Shown here: piece by piece, positions 1 to 7,583 of the stretch
How positions within the stretch are numbered: position 1 is the stretch's first letter
How the letters are laid out: every line of letters starts with the position of its first letter
From: Francisellaceae bacterium
GTDB lineage: Bacteria > Pseudomonadota > Gammaproteobacteria > Berkiellales > Berkiellaceae
Length of the DNA: 19,919 nucleotides
Assembly (NCBI GenBank): GCA_023266415.1
Contig: JAHFQG010000007.1
Coordinates: 1-19,919 of the forward strand
Direction: 5' to 3'
Position numbers and translations under genes: made by a program
The notes under the pieces: model-generated
The model's input: only the letters and a program-made list of their open reading frames with translations
What the model was told of the DNA's origin: nothing
Databases searched by the model: none

Positions 1-822
1 CTCGTGGCCCTCTATAAACCCAACAGCCTCTATCATGCTGCCGCCTACAAACATGTGCCTATGCTAGAATATCAACCCAGAGCCGCTGTGGAAAACAATG
101 TTATTGGTACTGAAACCATGATTTTAGCGGCCATGCAACATAAAGTCCGTCATTTTGTGCTCATCTCTACCGATAAAGCCGTCAATCCCACCAATATTCT
201 CGGTACCACCAAACGAACCGCTGAAATGCTGTGCCAGTTTTATCAACAAAAAACCACCACCACCGACTTTATCATGGTCCGATTTGGTAACGTTTTAGGC
301 TCTCGAGGCAGTGTGGTGGAAACCTTTAAACGCCAAATAGAACGGGGTGGACCTGTCACCGTCACCCACCCGGATGTCATGCGATACTTCATGACCATTC
401 CCGAGGCGTGTCAACTTATTTTACAAACCATGGTCACTGGACGGGGGGGCGATATCTTCGTTCTGGATATGGGAGATCCCATCAAAATTCACACTTTAGC
501 AGAGCATATGATCCGCTTGGCCGGAAAAATAAACGATATTACCATCGAATATACCGGCCTACGTGCGGGGGAAAAATTGTTTGAAGAGTTGTTTCATGAA
601 CGGGAAGCCCTTCAAAAAAGTGCACACCCCAAATTGTTTATTGCCACCAGCCGATACCAGGATTGGGCTACTTTCGAACAGTTATACAAACAACTAAAAG
701 ATGCTTGTGCAGCGCATCAAGAAACAGTTGTGGTGAAATTATTAGAAGCCATGGTGCCTGAGTTTCGTCGGAGTGAGACGTGCCTTGCCCACAGCTCCGA
801 CACAATTGATATCAATCTCTAA
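1..822 (+). CDS. Nucleoside-diphosphate-sugar 4,6-dehydratase/epimerase, FlaA1/CapD/WbpM type (5' truncated)
   Basis: The frame is open from the first base, so the gene begins outside the window and 273 C-terminal residues are seen. It matches the catalytic half of the extended SDR family that dehydrates or epimerises UDP-N-acetylhexosamines for O-antigen, capsule or glycan synthesis. Visible hallmarks are HAAAYKHVPMLE near the start (family NAD(P)-domain motif), STDKAVNPTN followed by LGTTKR, RFGNVLGSRGSV, the HPDVMRYFMTIPEA block and GLRAGEKLFEEL. In the usual N-x-M-G-x-TKR motif the position equivalent to the SDR active-site Tyr, normally Met in this family, is Leu here. Whether it has the N-terminal membrane domain of the long WbpM form cannot be seen. 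galU follows after 10 nt, so the two are probably co-transcribed. The family is clear; the exact sugar substrate is not. Confidence 0.9.
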   Translation, partial: LVALYKPNSLYHAAAYKHVPMLEYQPRAAVENNVIGTETMILAAMQHKVRHFVLISTDKAVNPTNILGTTKRTAEMLCQFYQQKTTTTDFIMVRFGNVLGSRGSVVETFKRQIERGGPVTVTHPDVMRYFMTIPEACQLILQTMVTGRGGDIFVLDMGDPIKIHTLAEHMIRLAGKINDITIEYTGLRAGEKLFEELFHEREALQKSAHPKLFIATSRYQDWATFEQLYKQLKDACAAHQETVVVKLLEAMVPEFRRSETCLAHSSDTIDINL

Positions 823-832
823 AGGATCCAAT

Positions 833-1714
833 ATGTTTATCCGAAAAGCAGTCTTTCCGGTGGCCGGGTTAGGCACACGATTTTTACCCGCCACCAAAGC
901 CAGCCCCAAAGAAATGCTTCCTATTGTGGACAAACCCCTCATTCAATACGCGGTCGAAGAAGCCATTGCTGCTGGAATAACCGAACTGATTTTTATCACC
1001 AGTGGCTCAAAACGGGCCATTGAAGATCATTTCGATACCAACTTTGAGTTAGAAAACCACCTACAAAACAAAGCGCAAACACGTCTGTTGGATTTGGTCA
1101 CCCATATCGTGCCTAAAGGGGTACATTGTATTTATGTGCGGCAACCAGAAGCTCTAGGATTAGGACATGCTGTGTTGTGTGCCAAACCTGTGATTGGGAA
1201 TGAACCTTTTGCCGTATTATTAGCCGATGACTTAATAGACAGCAACCCCATACCCTGCTTATCGCAGATGTGCGCCTATTATCAAATGCACCAAACAGCG
1301 GTTGTTGCAGTGCAACGTATTGCCCCAGAGCAATCCCGTCAATATGGGGTAGTAGAGGTTCCTGCTAACTTTTCAGGCAAAGGGCCCATAGCAGCCATTG
1401 TGGAAAAACCAGCCCCTGAGGTAGCCCCTTCGGCTTTTGGGGTGGTGGGGCGGTATATTCTTACCCCACCCATTATGGATATATTGGCATCTACACCCCG
1501 TGGGGCAGGCCATGAAATTCAACTCACCGATGCCATTGCTACCCTGTTAACCCAATATCCTGTACATGCCTTTGGGTTTGCGGGCGTTCGGTACGACTGT
1601 GGCAGTAAATTGGGGTATTTAATGGCCACCCTCGAATATGGGTTAAAACATCCCGAAGTGGGCGAAACATTTGCTCAGTATATAACAGAGCGAATAGGGG
1701 CAGTGCCAGCTTAG
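833..1714 (+). CDS. galU: UTP-glucose-1-phosphate uridylyltransferase (UDP-glucose pyrophosphorylase)
   Basis: GalU makes UDP-glucose from UTP and glucose-1-phosphate in the cytoplasm, feeding LPS core, O-antigen and capsule synthesis. The 293-residue product is close to the usual ~300. It begins with the nucleotidyltransferase signature: G-L-G-T-R-F-L-P-A-T-K followed by PKEMLPIVDKP (residues ~11-35). Further on come QPEALGLGHAV, the LLADDLID metal-binding strand, VVEVP and IVEKP, and GHEIQLTDAI, all typical of bacterial GalU. The ATG at 833 is chosen because AAAGGA lies 6 nt upstream and the protein then starts with the standard M-x-I-R-K-A-V-F-P-V-A-G; the frame is open further upstream, but that would overlap the preceding gene. 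It is 10 nt downstream of the dehydratase and converges on the kinase island, with only 15 nt between the stop codons. Confidence 0.96.
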   Translation: MFIRKAVFPVAGLGTRFLPATKASPKEMLPIVDKPLIQYAVEEAIAAGITELIFITSGSKRAIEDHFDTNFELENHLQNKAQTRLLDLVTHIVPKGVHCIYVRQPEALGLGHAVLCAKPVIGNEPFAVLLADDLIDSNPIPCLSQMCAYYQMHQTAVVAVQRIAPEQSRQYGVVEVPANFSGKGPIAAIVEKPAPEVAPSAFGVVGRYILTPPIMDILASTPRGAGHEIQLTDAIATLLTQYPVHAFGFAGVRYDCGSKLGYLMATLEYGLKHPEVGETFAQYITERIGAVPA

Positions 1715-1729
1715 TACAGAAATAGGGCT

Positions 1730-3346
1730 CTAATAAAAAAATGTGTTCAGTAGGCTCAATCGGTCATGGTCATTTTCTTCCATATTATCCGTAAATTCTA
1801 CTGCCCACCCAGGACTATTTGAGCCAGTCAAACTGGCAATCGATCTATTAAACGGGGATAAAGTAGAAGAAAAATGGACAGCGGGCTTTACAGGCATAGA
1901 GAGGATTGGGAATCCTTTAAAGGATGTGGACGCATGAGGTAAGGAAGCGATAGTCGTTTTCAATTTTTCTGAGTCATCCAATACACTTTTTAGGATATTT
2001 CTAATATCAGCCACCGTCGGCCGGTTTTCAGGTGAAGAATCAGTCATTTTTGAAATTAATTGGAAAATTGCCTTATTCAAATTTTCATATTCAGGCAGAT
2101 CTTGTTTAAATAGAAGGGGTATTCGACATAAATGACTAATATCCTCTTTCCCCACGTAAGATTCCGGAAAATATTGGCTGTAAGCACTGGCAGCCATCAA
2201 TTCAGCAAAAAGTACTCCTAAGCTGTAAATATCGACAGCTGTTGTAGATTCACCCCATTGCATTTCCGGTGCTTTATAGCCTTCCGTACCCACATCTTGA
2301 TACGGAATTTTTCGAAACGACGACTTCTGGGGATCTGCTGGTTCACACATTTCCTCTAATACAGCGAAATTACCATCTGTTAACAAAATATTACCATTTT
2401 GTTGCAGTAAGAAGTTTTCTAGTTTAATATCTCGATGAGCAATAATGCCTGCATTTAGCCAAACCTGATACGCTTCTAAACATTTTAACAATAGCTCGAC
2501 TCGAACTGGAAAGGTATAAGTCTCTTCATGAATATCATGCACATAAGAATGTAAATCATTTTCTTCTAATCCCATCATAACAGCTAATTTGGGCTTCTGA
2601 CTTTTCCCACGATATACCCCCGCCATTTGAAGGCGACCCAATTTCTGTAGACAAAAAATTTCCATACGAATATAATGCAGTCCCTGCAATAATGGATTTT
2701 CTGAATACTCTGTGGTGGGAGACGCATTAAAAAAATCTTGCAGATAAGTCAGCGGTATCGCTTTTAAAAATTTATTTATTCTTTTGGAAAGTGAACTTAT
2801 ATGAAAACCAACCAGTAAGGAAACCAACTTTTTAATGGATTTCTCAGGCAACCCCAGTGTCTCAAGACACTCCCGAATGACCTTCTTTCGAATGACCTTC
2901 TTTTTAAATTTTTTTGGACTTTTTTGACATATCTCTAAGAGATCTTTTTCTAATAAAATACTGCGTTTAAACGCCTCAAATTTATCTTTAACCTCATGAA
3001 TTGGCTGACCAAATTTTACTTGTTGAGCCGCTTTGACACGAAAATAAGATCCAGCTGGGTGTCGAATATCTGGGGCTTTTTTGATTTTTTTATGTAAGCT
3101 ACGTCCTATCATATAGGAAACCTTAATTTCTCCATTTTCTAACACACTGGGAAGGTAGGGGTTTTGTTCGTTTCTCGAGTATTTGGTTAACACTTGCACC
3201 AATCCAATCGGTGTATTGGGGGTTGAAGGTGGCGTTGGGGTGGGCGTTCTCGATAATGAGCATACGTATTCCTCGGATGCTAAAAAACCCTCAATCTGTT
3301 GTACAGAACGTACGATTTTTGGGGGGGAGGGGGGAACAATAGGCAT
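1730..3346 (-). CDS. Divergent Ser/Thr protein kinase-like protein, third gene of the tandem cluster (kinase 1)
   Basis: A 538-residue soluble-looking protein with a eukaryotic-type kinase fold. By residue: Pro/Thr-rich N-terminus (1-50), probable beta-3 Lys105 in R-V-K-A-A-Q-Q, a Lys-rich helical stretch (~110-220) with a direct KKVIR repeat, probable alpha-C Glu229 in MEIFCLQKLGRL, HRDIKLEN (304-311), D-G-N at 324-326 where DFG is expected, GTEGYKAPE (353-361), DIYSLGV (Asp372) and RPT (Arg442). The catalytic Asp306, Asn311 and Asp324 are kept, so activity is possible; the glycine loop is not clear. No signal peptide or membrane segment is visible. The ATG at 3346 has GGAG 9 nt upstream. 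Only 25 nt separate it from the stop of kinase 2, so it probably shares that transcript. The C-terminal 20 residues are acidic (EENDHD) then hydrophobic, compatible with, but not proof of, a Dot/Icm-type export signal. The kinase fold is well supported; a host-directed role is inference. Confidence 0.82.
   Translation of the reverse strand: MPIVPPSPPKIVRSVQQIEGFLASEEYVCSLSRTPTPTPPSTPNTPIGLVQVLTKYSRNEQNPYLPSVLENGEIKVSYMIGRSLHKKIKKAPDIRHPAGSYFRVKAAQQVKFGQPIHEVKDKFEAFKRSILLEKDLLEICQKSPKKFKKKVIRKKVIRECLETLGLPEKSIKKLVSLLVGFHISSLSKRINKFLKAIPLTYLQDFFNASPTTEYSENPLLQGLHYIRMEIFCLQKLGRLQMAGVYRGKSQKPKLAVMMGLEENDLHSYVHDIHEETYTFPVRVELLLKCLEAYQVWLNAGIIAHRDIKLENFLLQQNGNILLTDGNFAVLEEMCEPADPQKSSFRKIPYQDVGTEGYKAPEMQWGESTTAVDIYSLGVLFAELMAASAYSQYFPESYVGKEDISHLCRIPLLFKQDLPEYENLNKAIFQLISKMTDSSPENRPTVADIRNILKSVLDDSEKLKTTIASLPHASTSFKGFPILSMPVKPAVHFSSTLSPFNRSIASLTGSNSPGWAVEFTDNMEENDHDRLSLLNTFFY
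2874..2903 (-). repeat. Tandem 15-bp in-frame repeat in kinase 1
   Basis: CGAATGACCTTCTTT occurs twice head to tail (2874-2888 and 2889-2903). On the coding strand it encodes KKVIR twice in the lysine-rich segment between the probable beta-3 strand and alpha-C helix. It is a recent in-frame expansion in a part of the protein that tolerates length change. Confidence 0.9.
3321..3334 (-). repeat. Interrupted homopolymer G7-A-G6 (coding C6-T-C7) at codons 5-9 of kinase 1
   Basis: The + strand has seven G, one A and six G; on the coding strand this is C6-T-C7 encoding PPSPP just after the start codon, followed by a run of five A. Tracts like this near a start codon are typical sites of slipped-strand length change and could switch the frame of kinase 1. 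The frame is open in this sequence. Confidence 0.85.
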
Positions 3347-3371
3347 AAGTCATATCTCCGAAAAGTTAAAA

Positions 3372-5381
3372 TCAAATTTTTGGACCATTTCGCTTCTTAG
3401 AGGAAATTTCTGTTTTCGGTAGGTTGTCCAAGGTTTTTTTAGACGTTAATGGAAGTGATATATACGATGTTTTTGGAGTGGCCCGTATAGGAACAGGCAT
3501 TTTCAAGAGGCAAGGCTCTTCTTGGGGAGCCTTTTCTTGGACAGGCTCTTTTTCTTGGACAGGCTCTTCTTGAGGAGTCTTTTCTTGAAGAACCTTTTCT
3601 TGGACAGGCTTTTTCTTTAGCATATCTGAAAGGGCCTGCTGAGCTTCACTTAAAGTAGGTCTGTTATCTGGTTCCCAGGATAAAAGGGACTGAATCAACC
3701 TAAATGCTTTTTTGTATAAATCGGAGTTGGCCATCTCTCGATCGGGCACTTGGTCTACTTTTTTGTCCACGCAACTCTTTATCTCTTTCGGGGTGGGATT
3801 GCTTGTCTCAGGAAAAAAGTCTGTAAATTTATCTATGAAAATAAGTAAGAAAGTCACCCCAATACTATACATATCAATTGCAGTGGTTACTGGCTCATCT
3901 TGCTTATCTTTTCGTGAAAACATCTCGGGTGCCATATATAATTCAGTGCCCACCCTGTTATAAGGAATACTCCGAAACCGTTTAACTTCGACTTCTTCAG
4001 GACAGATCTCCGGAAAAACAGCAGAGTCACCATCGCTTAAAAAAACTTCATCCTTGTCATTAACAAGTATGTTTTCTAACTTTATGTCGCGGTGGGCAAC
4101 AATACCCCGATCTATCCATACTTGATAAGCATTCAAAATCTTTTCAAACCACTTTAATTTATCCGAAAGAGCCAGTGGAGGCCTATCCTCATCTTTAATC
4201 TCAAATCCTAATACTTCAAATAAATCCCCCTTTTGAGCCAAGGGCATAGGAATAGCCAATTTGGGAATGCCATTTTTTCTGGCAGGATATAAAATCGCTC
4301 CTTGCGTACCTAAACGACCTAATTTGTCAAGAGAATGAATTTCAGCATATAAGACATTTAATCCTGTTAGAAAGGGATTAAAAGTTTTTGGGAAAGGTGG
4401 CTGCTTATCCCGATTAAGATATTTTTGAATATTCATTATGGGGACATTTTTTAAAAAATCCATCTTGAGTTCTTTTAAATTTTGTTCGTTTTCGTGAAAT
4501 GATTTGATGGTTTGATAAAAGTTTTTTATAATGCTCTTTAGGAATTCCTTGTCGCTCGCAGACAAATTTTTATTTTTGAGAAATTCTTGTATGGTTTCTT
4601 TGAACATTTTATTGTTTTCTTTAAAAAATTGGCGATTATCATAAATTTCTTGTAAAATACATTCAAACGGTCTAAGTTCTTTTTCGGATAATTTAAGCGC
4701 CTTTACAATGTCATTCATTATGATTTTTAATCTATCTAAGATCTCATCAGGCCTATTGATGATTCCACTAATTTCACGCACAATCGTTTTCAGTGTTTTC
4801 TGTTCTTCTTTGGATAGTTCAAGACTTGTGTAAAATTCCTCAAAATAAGATAGAACAGATAAAAGTTCCTTTTCCTTAAAAAAATCAGTGACGGTCTGGA
4901 GTGATCTCTCCAGTACATTCGTGAACTTTAGTGCCATGATGGGAGGATAGACGGAGTCAAAATCAATATCAGAATAGTCAAATTGCTGACTTATTTTTAC
5001 TTTTTGGAAAAAAGTCCCTGAGGGGTAAGGTCCTTCTTCTTTGATACCTTGGCCAATAAGCGTTACACCATGAGAAGTATATAGTAAACTAACATTGTTA
5101 TTAGGGCTGTCTTTTCTGGATACTTTCCTAGCAAGCTGAACTACTTCATCAGGTGGGGTCATTGTCGTCGAGGGATTAGGATAGCCCATGGGAACTGGGG
5201 AGGAAACAGAAGAGAGATCGGATCCTGGCGTCATGGGGAATTGAGGGGAATCATTACCCAATAGAGGAGGAGCACTTTGGGGATAAATAGCCATTGATTG
5301 TCGGCGTATATTCTCTATATTCTGTGTGGGGGTTAAGCTGCGACCGTCCTCAAATAGATGGAACTTATTGACTAATGGCAT
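3372..5381 (-). CDS. Divergent Ser/Thr protein kinase-like protein with long helical insertion, second gene of the tandem cluster (kinase 2)
   Basis: A 669-residue paralogue of its two neighbours. The N-terminus M-P-L-V-x-x-F-x-L-F-E-D followed by SLTPTQ is shared with kinase 3. Features by residue: Ser/Pro-rich linker (~30-75), VVQLARKV, VTLIGQG (probable beta-1/glycine-loop area, degenerate), PSGTFFQKVKI with probable beta-3 Lys129, then about 200 residues of charged helices, probable alpha-C Glu347 in AEIHSLDKLGRL, hinge-like AIPMPLAQKGDL, HRDIKLEN (430-437), D-G-D at 450-452 in place of DFG, GTELYMAPE (478-486), DMYSIGV (Asp503) and RPT (Arg574). The tail carries degenerate VQEK/PQEE repeats and ends in a basic segment with RATPK shared with kinase 3. 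Start ATG 5381 has TTAGGAG 9 nt upstream. It has its own promoter-like block in the 81-nt gap after kinase 3. No secretion signal or membrane helix is seen. The function is not recognised beyond the kinase fold. Confidence 0.83.
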   Translation of the reverse strand: MPLVNKFHLFEDGRSLTPTQNIENIRRQSMAIYPQSAPPLLGNDSPQFPMTPGSDLSSVSSPVPMGYPNPSTTMTPPDEVVQLARKVSRKDSPNNNVSLLYTSHGVTLIGQGIKEEGPYPSGTFFQKVKISQQFDYSDIDFDSVYPPIMALKFTNVLERSLQTVTDFFKEKELLSVLSYFEEFYTSLELSKEEQKTLKTIVREISGIINRPDEILDRLKIIMNDIVKALKLSEKELRPFECILQEIYDNRQFFKENNKMFKETIQEFLKNKNLSASDKEFLKSIIKNFYQTIKSFHENEQNLKELKMDFLKNVPIMNIQKYLNRDKQPPFPKTFNPFLTGLNVLYAEIHSLDKLGRLGTQGAILYPARKNGIPKLAIPMPLAQKGDLFEVLGFEIKDEDRPPLALSDKLKWFEKILNAYQVWIDRGIVAHRDIKLENILVNDKDEVFLSDGDSAVFPEICPEEVEVKRFRSIPYNRVGTELYMAPEMFSRKDKQDEPVTTAIDMYSIGVTFLLIFIDKFTDFFPETSNPTPKEIKSCVDKKVDQVPDREMANSDLYKKAFRLIQSLLSWEPDNRPTLSEAQQALSDMLKKKPVQEKVLQEKTPQEEPVQEKEPVQEKAPQEEPCLLKMPVPIRATPKTSYISLPLTSKKTLDNLPKTEISSKKRNGPKI
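3507..3612 (-). repeat. Degenerate repeats coding Lys/Glu/Pro-rich tail of kinase 2
   Basis: Variants of TCTTGGACAGGCTCTT recur here, encoding repeated PVQEK, PQEE and KEPVQEK units (roughly residues 590-625) after the kinase core. It looks like an expanded, disordered, charged linker and is absent from kinases 1 and 3. Confidence 0.8.
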
Positions 5382-5411
5382 GGGTATATACTCCTAATAA
5401 TGGCCTAATGA

Positions 5412-5445
5412 GGCATTATATCACAATTGAAGTTAGTAAGCTAAG
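5412..5445 (-). promoter_or_regulatory. Extended -10 promoter block upstream of kinase 2
   Basis: On the - strand this 34-nt block contains TGATATAAT, a perfect -10 hexamer (5415-5420) with the TGn extension; no good -35 is visible. The near-palindrome TTAGCTTACTAA (5433-5444, one mismatch) lies where a -35 would be. The block differs from the one before kinase 3 at three positions, which supports it as a conserved control element. Confidence 0.65.
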
Positions 5446-5448
5446 AAC

Positions 5449-5464
5449 AACTAAATATTTAGTT
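5449..5464. promoter_or_regulatory. 16-bp perfect palindrome AACTAAATATTTAGTT
   Basis: A perfect AT-rich inverted repeat overlapping the stop codon of kinase 3 and lying just upstream of the kinase 2 promoter block. The equivalent place before kinase 3 (about 7096-7111) has a degenerate version. It has no T-tract like an intrinsic terminator, so a binding site for a dimeric regulator is the better guess, unproven. Confidence 0.45.
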
Positions 5465-7025
5465 AAAAAGCTAATTTTGGGGTAGCTCGAACAGTATCCG
5501 GCTTCGGAGTTTTCTGGGGAGCCTCTTTTGTGATAGCTGGCTGTTCACTCGTGTTTTTTGCACGTTTCCGGATATCTAAAATCTTTTTGCGGATCTCGAT
5601 TATAGTCGGCCGTTCATCAGGGTTCTCCGATAAAATCAGTTTTAGATAAGTAGCAAATTCTTTATATAAATGTGTTTGTTCTACATCATATTCTGGAATA
5701 GGAAAACGCTCGTTAAAAGAATTTAGAAAAGTTTGTATTTCTTCACAGGTTGGATCTGCCGTTATAAAAAAATCTCCAGGAATATCATAGAGTAAAATAA
5801 ACAAAAAGGTCACGCCAAGACTGTATATATCTACAGCCGCCGTTATGTTTGGAAGCCGTTTAACTAACTCTGGCGCCATATAGGCCACTGTACCCATAGC
5901 CTGACTGGGGATGTTCTTAAATCGTGCGCCTTCAGGAGTTTTGGGACAAGCTTCTGGAAAAACAGCAAAATTGCCATCAATTAAAGATATCGTATCGTGA
6001 TAAATCAATATATTATCTAATTTAATGTCTCGGTGGGCGACAATGCCTTTATCGGTCCATGCTTTATAAGCATCCAAAATACCTATAAAGAAACCCAGTT
6101 TTTTGAAAAGAGACGACTTATTCTTAGCTTTAACTTTTTTATCTAATAAATCACATAAGTCACCCTGTGTCGATAAAGGCATGGGAATGGCCAGTTTTGT
6201 AACTCCACCCTTTGCAGGATATAGCATCGCACAATTTCCCCTCAAACGCCCTAATTTGTGAAGAGAATGGATTTCGGCATGAAAAGCATTTAATTCTGAA
6301 ATGAAGGGATTAGAGCCAGAAGAGGGAAGGGGTTGTTTTGGCTGGGCGAGATATTTTTGAAGACTAACTATGGGGATGTTTTTTAGAAAATTTTCAAAAA
6401 ATAATTTGTCATGCAAATCAGTTTTTTGTACAATATCCTTCAAGATTTCAATTTCATTTTCAGACAATGGAAGTCTTTCATAAAGTTCTTTAAAACAAAA
6501 AGAAGCATGGTCCGGATTTGTTAAAGCAATACGAGCAATACGACTCAGTGCGCGCTCTAGCATGATTGAGATTTTTAGGGCGTCAATGGAGGAGGTAGGA
6601 GATAGATTAGAAGGTGGAGTTTCTTTTTTGAGGGTTTCTTTTTTAAAGATTTGGCTTAATTTTATTTTTTTTGTAAAAGTACCTGATGGATAGTGAGATA
6701 CCCCATCAGAGTCGGTTGACCCTCTTTTTCTGTTCCGACCAATCACCATGACATGGTGAGGCGTTATGAGCAAACTGGTACTGTTAGGATCTGTTTTATC
6801 TTTTGGAATTTTCTGAGCAATTTGAACGATTTCAGAAGAAGGCGTTACCATAGAGGGGGATTCTGATATTGGACGGGCTAATATAGGAGAATTGCTGATC
6901 AAATGAGGCGGGGCACTGGCAGTACGGGTAGCCTCATAAATGGCGCTTAATCGTTGGTATAACGTCTGTGTCGGAGTCAAACTACGATTGTCCTCAAATA
7001 GACAAAACTGATCAACCAATGGCAC
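5463..7025 (-). CDS. Divergent Ser/Thr protein kinase-like protein, first gene of the tandem cluster (kinase 3)
   Basis: A 520-residue paralogue and the promoter-proximal member. It uses a GTG start at 7025, chosen because AGGAG lies ~10 nt upstream and because the N-terminus then matches that of kinase 2 (M-P-L-V, F-x-L-F-E-D, RSLTPTQ). Order by residue: Ser/Pro linker, EIVQIAQKI (65-73), VMVIGRN, PSGTFTKKIKL with probable beta-3 Lys122, a helical stretch of ~130 residues, probable alpha-C Glu251 in AEIHSLHKLGRL, hinge-like AIPMPLSTQGDL, HRDIKLDN (331-338), D-G-N at 350-352 instead of DFG, GTVAYMAPE (378-386), DIYSLGV (Asp399) and RPT (Arg472). It ends in a short basic tail with RATPK. The catalytic Asp333 and metal-binding Asp350 are kept. 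The coding sequence is visibly more AT-rich than valS or galU, which suggests acquisition. A role as a secreted effector acting on host proteins is possible but inferred only. Confidence 0.83.
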   Translation of the reverse strand: MPLVDQFCLFEDNRSLTPTQTLYQRLSAIYEATRTASAPPHLISNSPILARPISESPSMVTPSSEIVQIAQKIPKDKTDPNSTSLLITPHHVMVIGRNRKRGSTDSDGVSHYPSGTFTKKIKLSQIFKKETLKKETPPSNLSPTSSIDALKISIMLERALSRIARIALTNPDHASFCFKELYERLPLSENEIEILKDIVQKTDLHDKLFFENFLKNIPIVSLQKYLAQPKQPLPSSGSNPFISELNAFHAEIHSLHKLGRLRGNCAMLYPAKGGVTKLAIPMPLSTQGDLCDLLDKKVKAKNKSSLFKKLGFFIGILDAYKAWTDKGIVAHRDIKLDNILIYHDTISLIDGNFAVFPEACPKTPEGARFKNIPSQAMGTVAYMAPELVKRLPNITAAVDIYSLGVTFLFILLYDIPGDFFITADPTCEEIQTFLNSFNERFPIPEYDVEQTHLYKEFATYLKLILSENPDERPTIIEIRKKILDIRKRAKNTSEQPAITKEAPQKTPKPDTVRATPKLAF

Positions 7026-7056
7026 GGGTATATACTCCTAACGACAATATTTATTG

Positions 7057-7090
7057 GGCATTATACCACAATTAAAGTTAGCAAGCTAAG
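7057..7090 (-). promoter_or_regulatory. Extended -10 promoter and inverted repeat upstream of kinase 3
   Basis: On the - strand TGGTATAAT gives a perfect extended -10 (hexamer at 7060-7065). The perfect inverted repeat TTAGC-TT-GCTAA (7078-7089) covers the -35 position and could be an operator. This block and the one at 5412-5445 are copies that diverge at three of 34 positions, and the SD regions (TTAGGAGTATATACCC) are also identical, so the regulatory region was duplicated with the gene. Confidence 0.68.
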
Positions 7091-7272
7091 AGTCACTAAT
7101 ATTCTAGTTAAATAACTTATTCACGAAAGGACTGAACCCTACCCCCTTCCCCCCAGCCCCCGCTGGGGCTGAAGGCTCACAGGGTGACACAAAACCCCCC
7201 TGTCATGCCAGCGCAGGCTGGCATCCAGTTGCCTGTAGTATATATTTTGTTAAGTCATCCCGAGCGTAGCCC

Positions 7273-7337
7273 GTCATCCCGAGCGTAGCGAGGGATCTCC
7301 TTATGCCATGGAGATCCTTCGCTACGCTCAGGATGAC
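7273..7337. repeat. Long hairpin element, 28-bp stem, first copy
   Basis: Arms 7273-7300 and 7310-7337 pair at 26 of 28 positions around a 9-nt loop; the arms start GTCATCC and end GGATGAC. A second, direct partial copy of the left arm (GTCATCCCGAGCGTAGC) sits at 7254-7270, and GGATGACGTG recurs to the right. It lies downstream of valS and could end or stabilise that transcript, but there is no T-tract. Confidence 0.85.
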
Positions 7338-7518
7338 GTGAGAGGCTCAGGATGACGTGGAAACATAGCCATTCATGCAACAAGGCCGTTCAGTGTCATG
7401 CGCTGGGGTAACAGTTCAGTGTCATGCGCTGGGGTGACCAGTTCAGTGTCATGCCAGCGTAGGCTGGCATCCAGTTGCCTGTAGTATATATTTTGTTAAG
7501 TCATCCCGAGCGTAGCCC

Positions 7519-7583
7519 GTCATCCCGAGCGTAGCGAGGGATCTCCTTATGCCATGGAGATCCTTCGCTACGCTCAGGATGAC
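7519..7583. repeat. Long hairpin element, 28-bp stem, second copy
   Basis: Exact copy of the hairpin at 7273-7337, 246 bp further on as part of the tandem duplication. The arms are 7519-7546 and 7556-7583. Confidence 0.85.
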
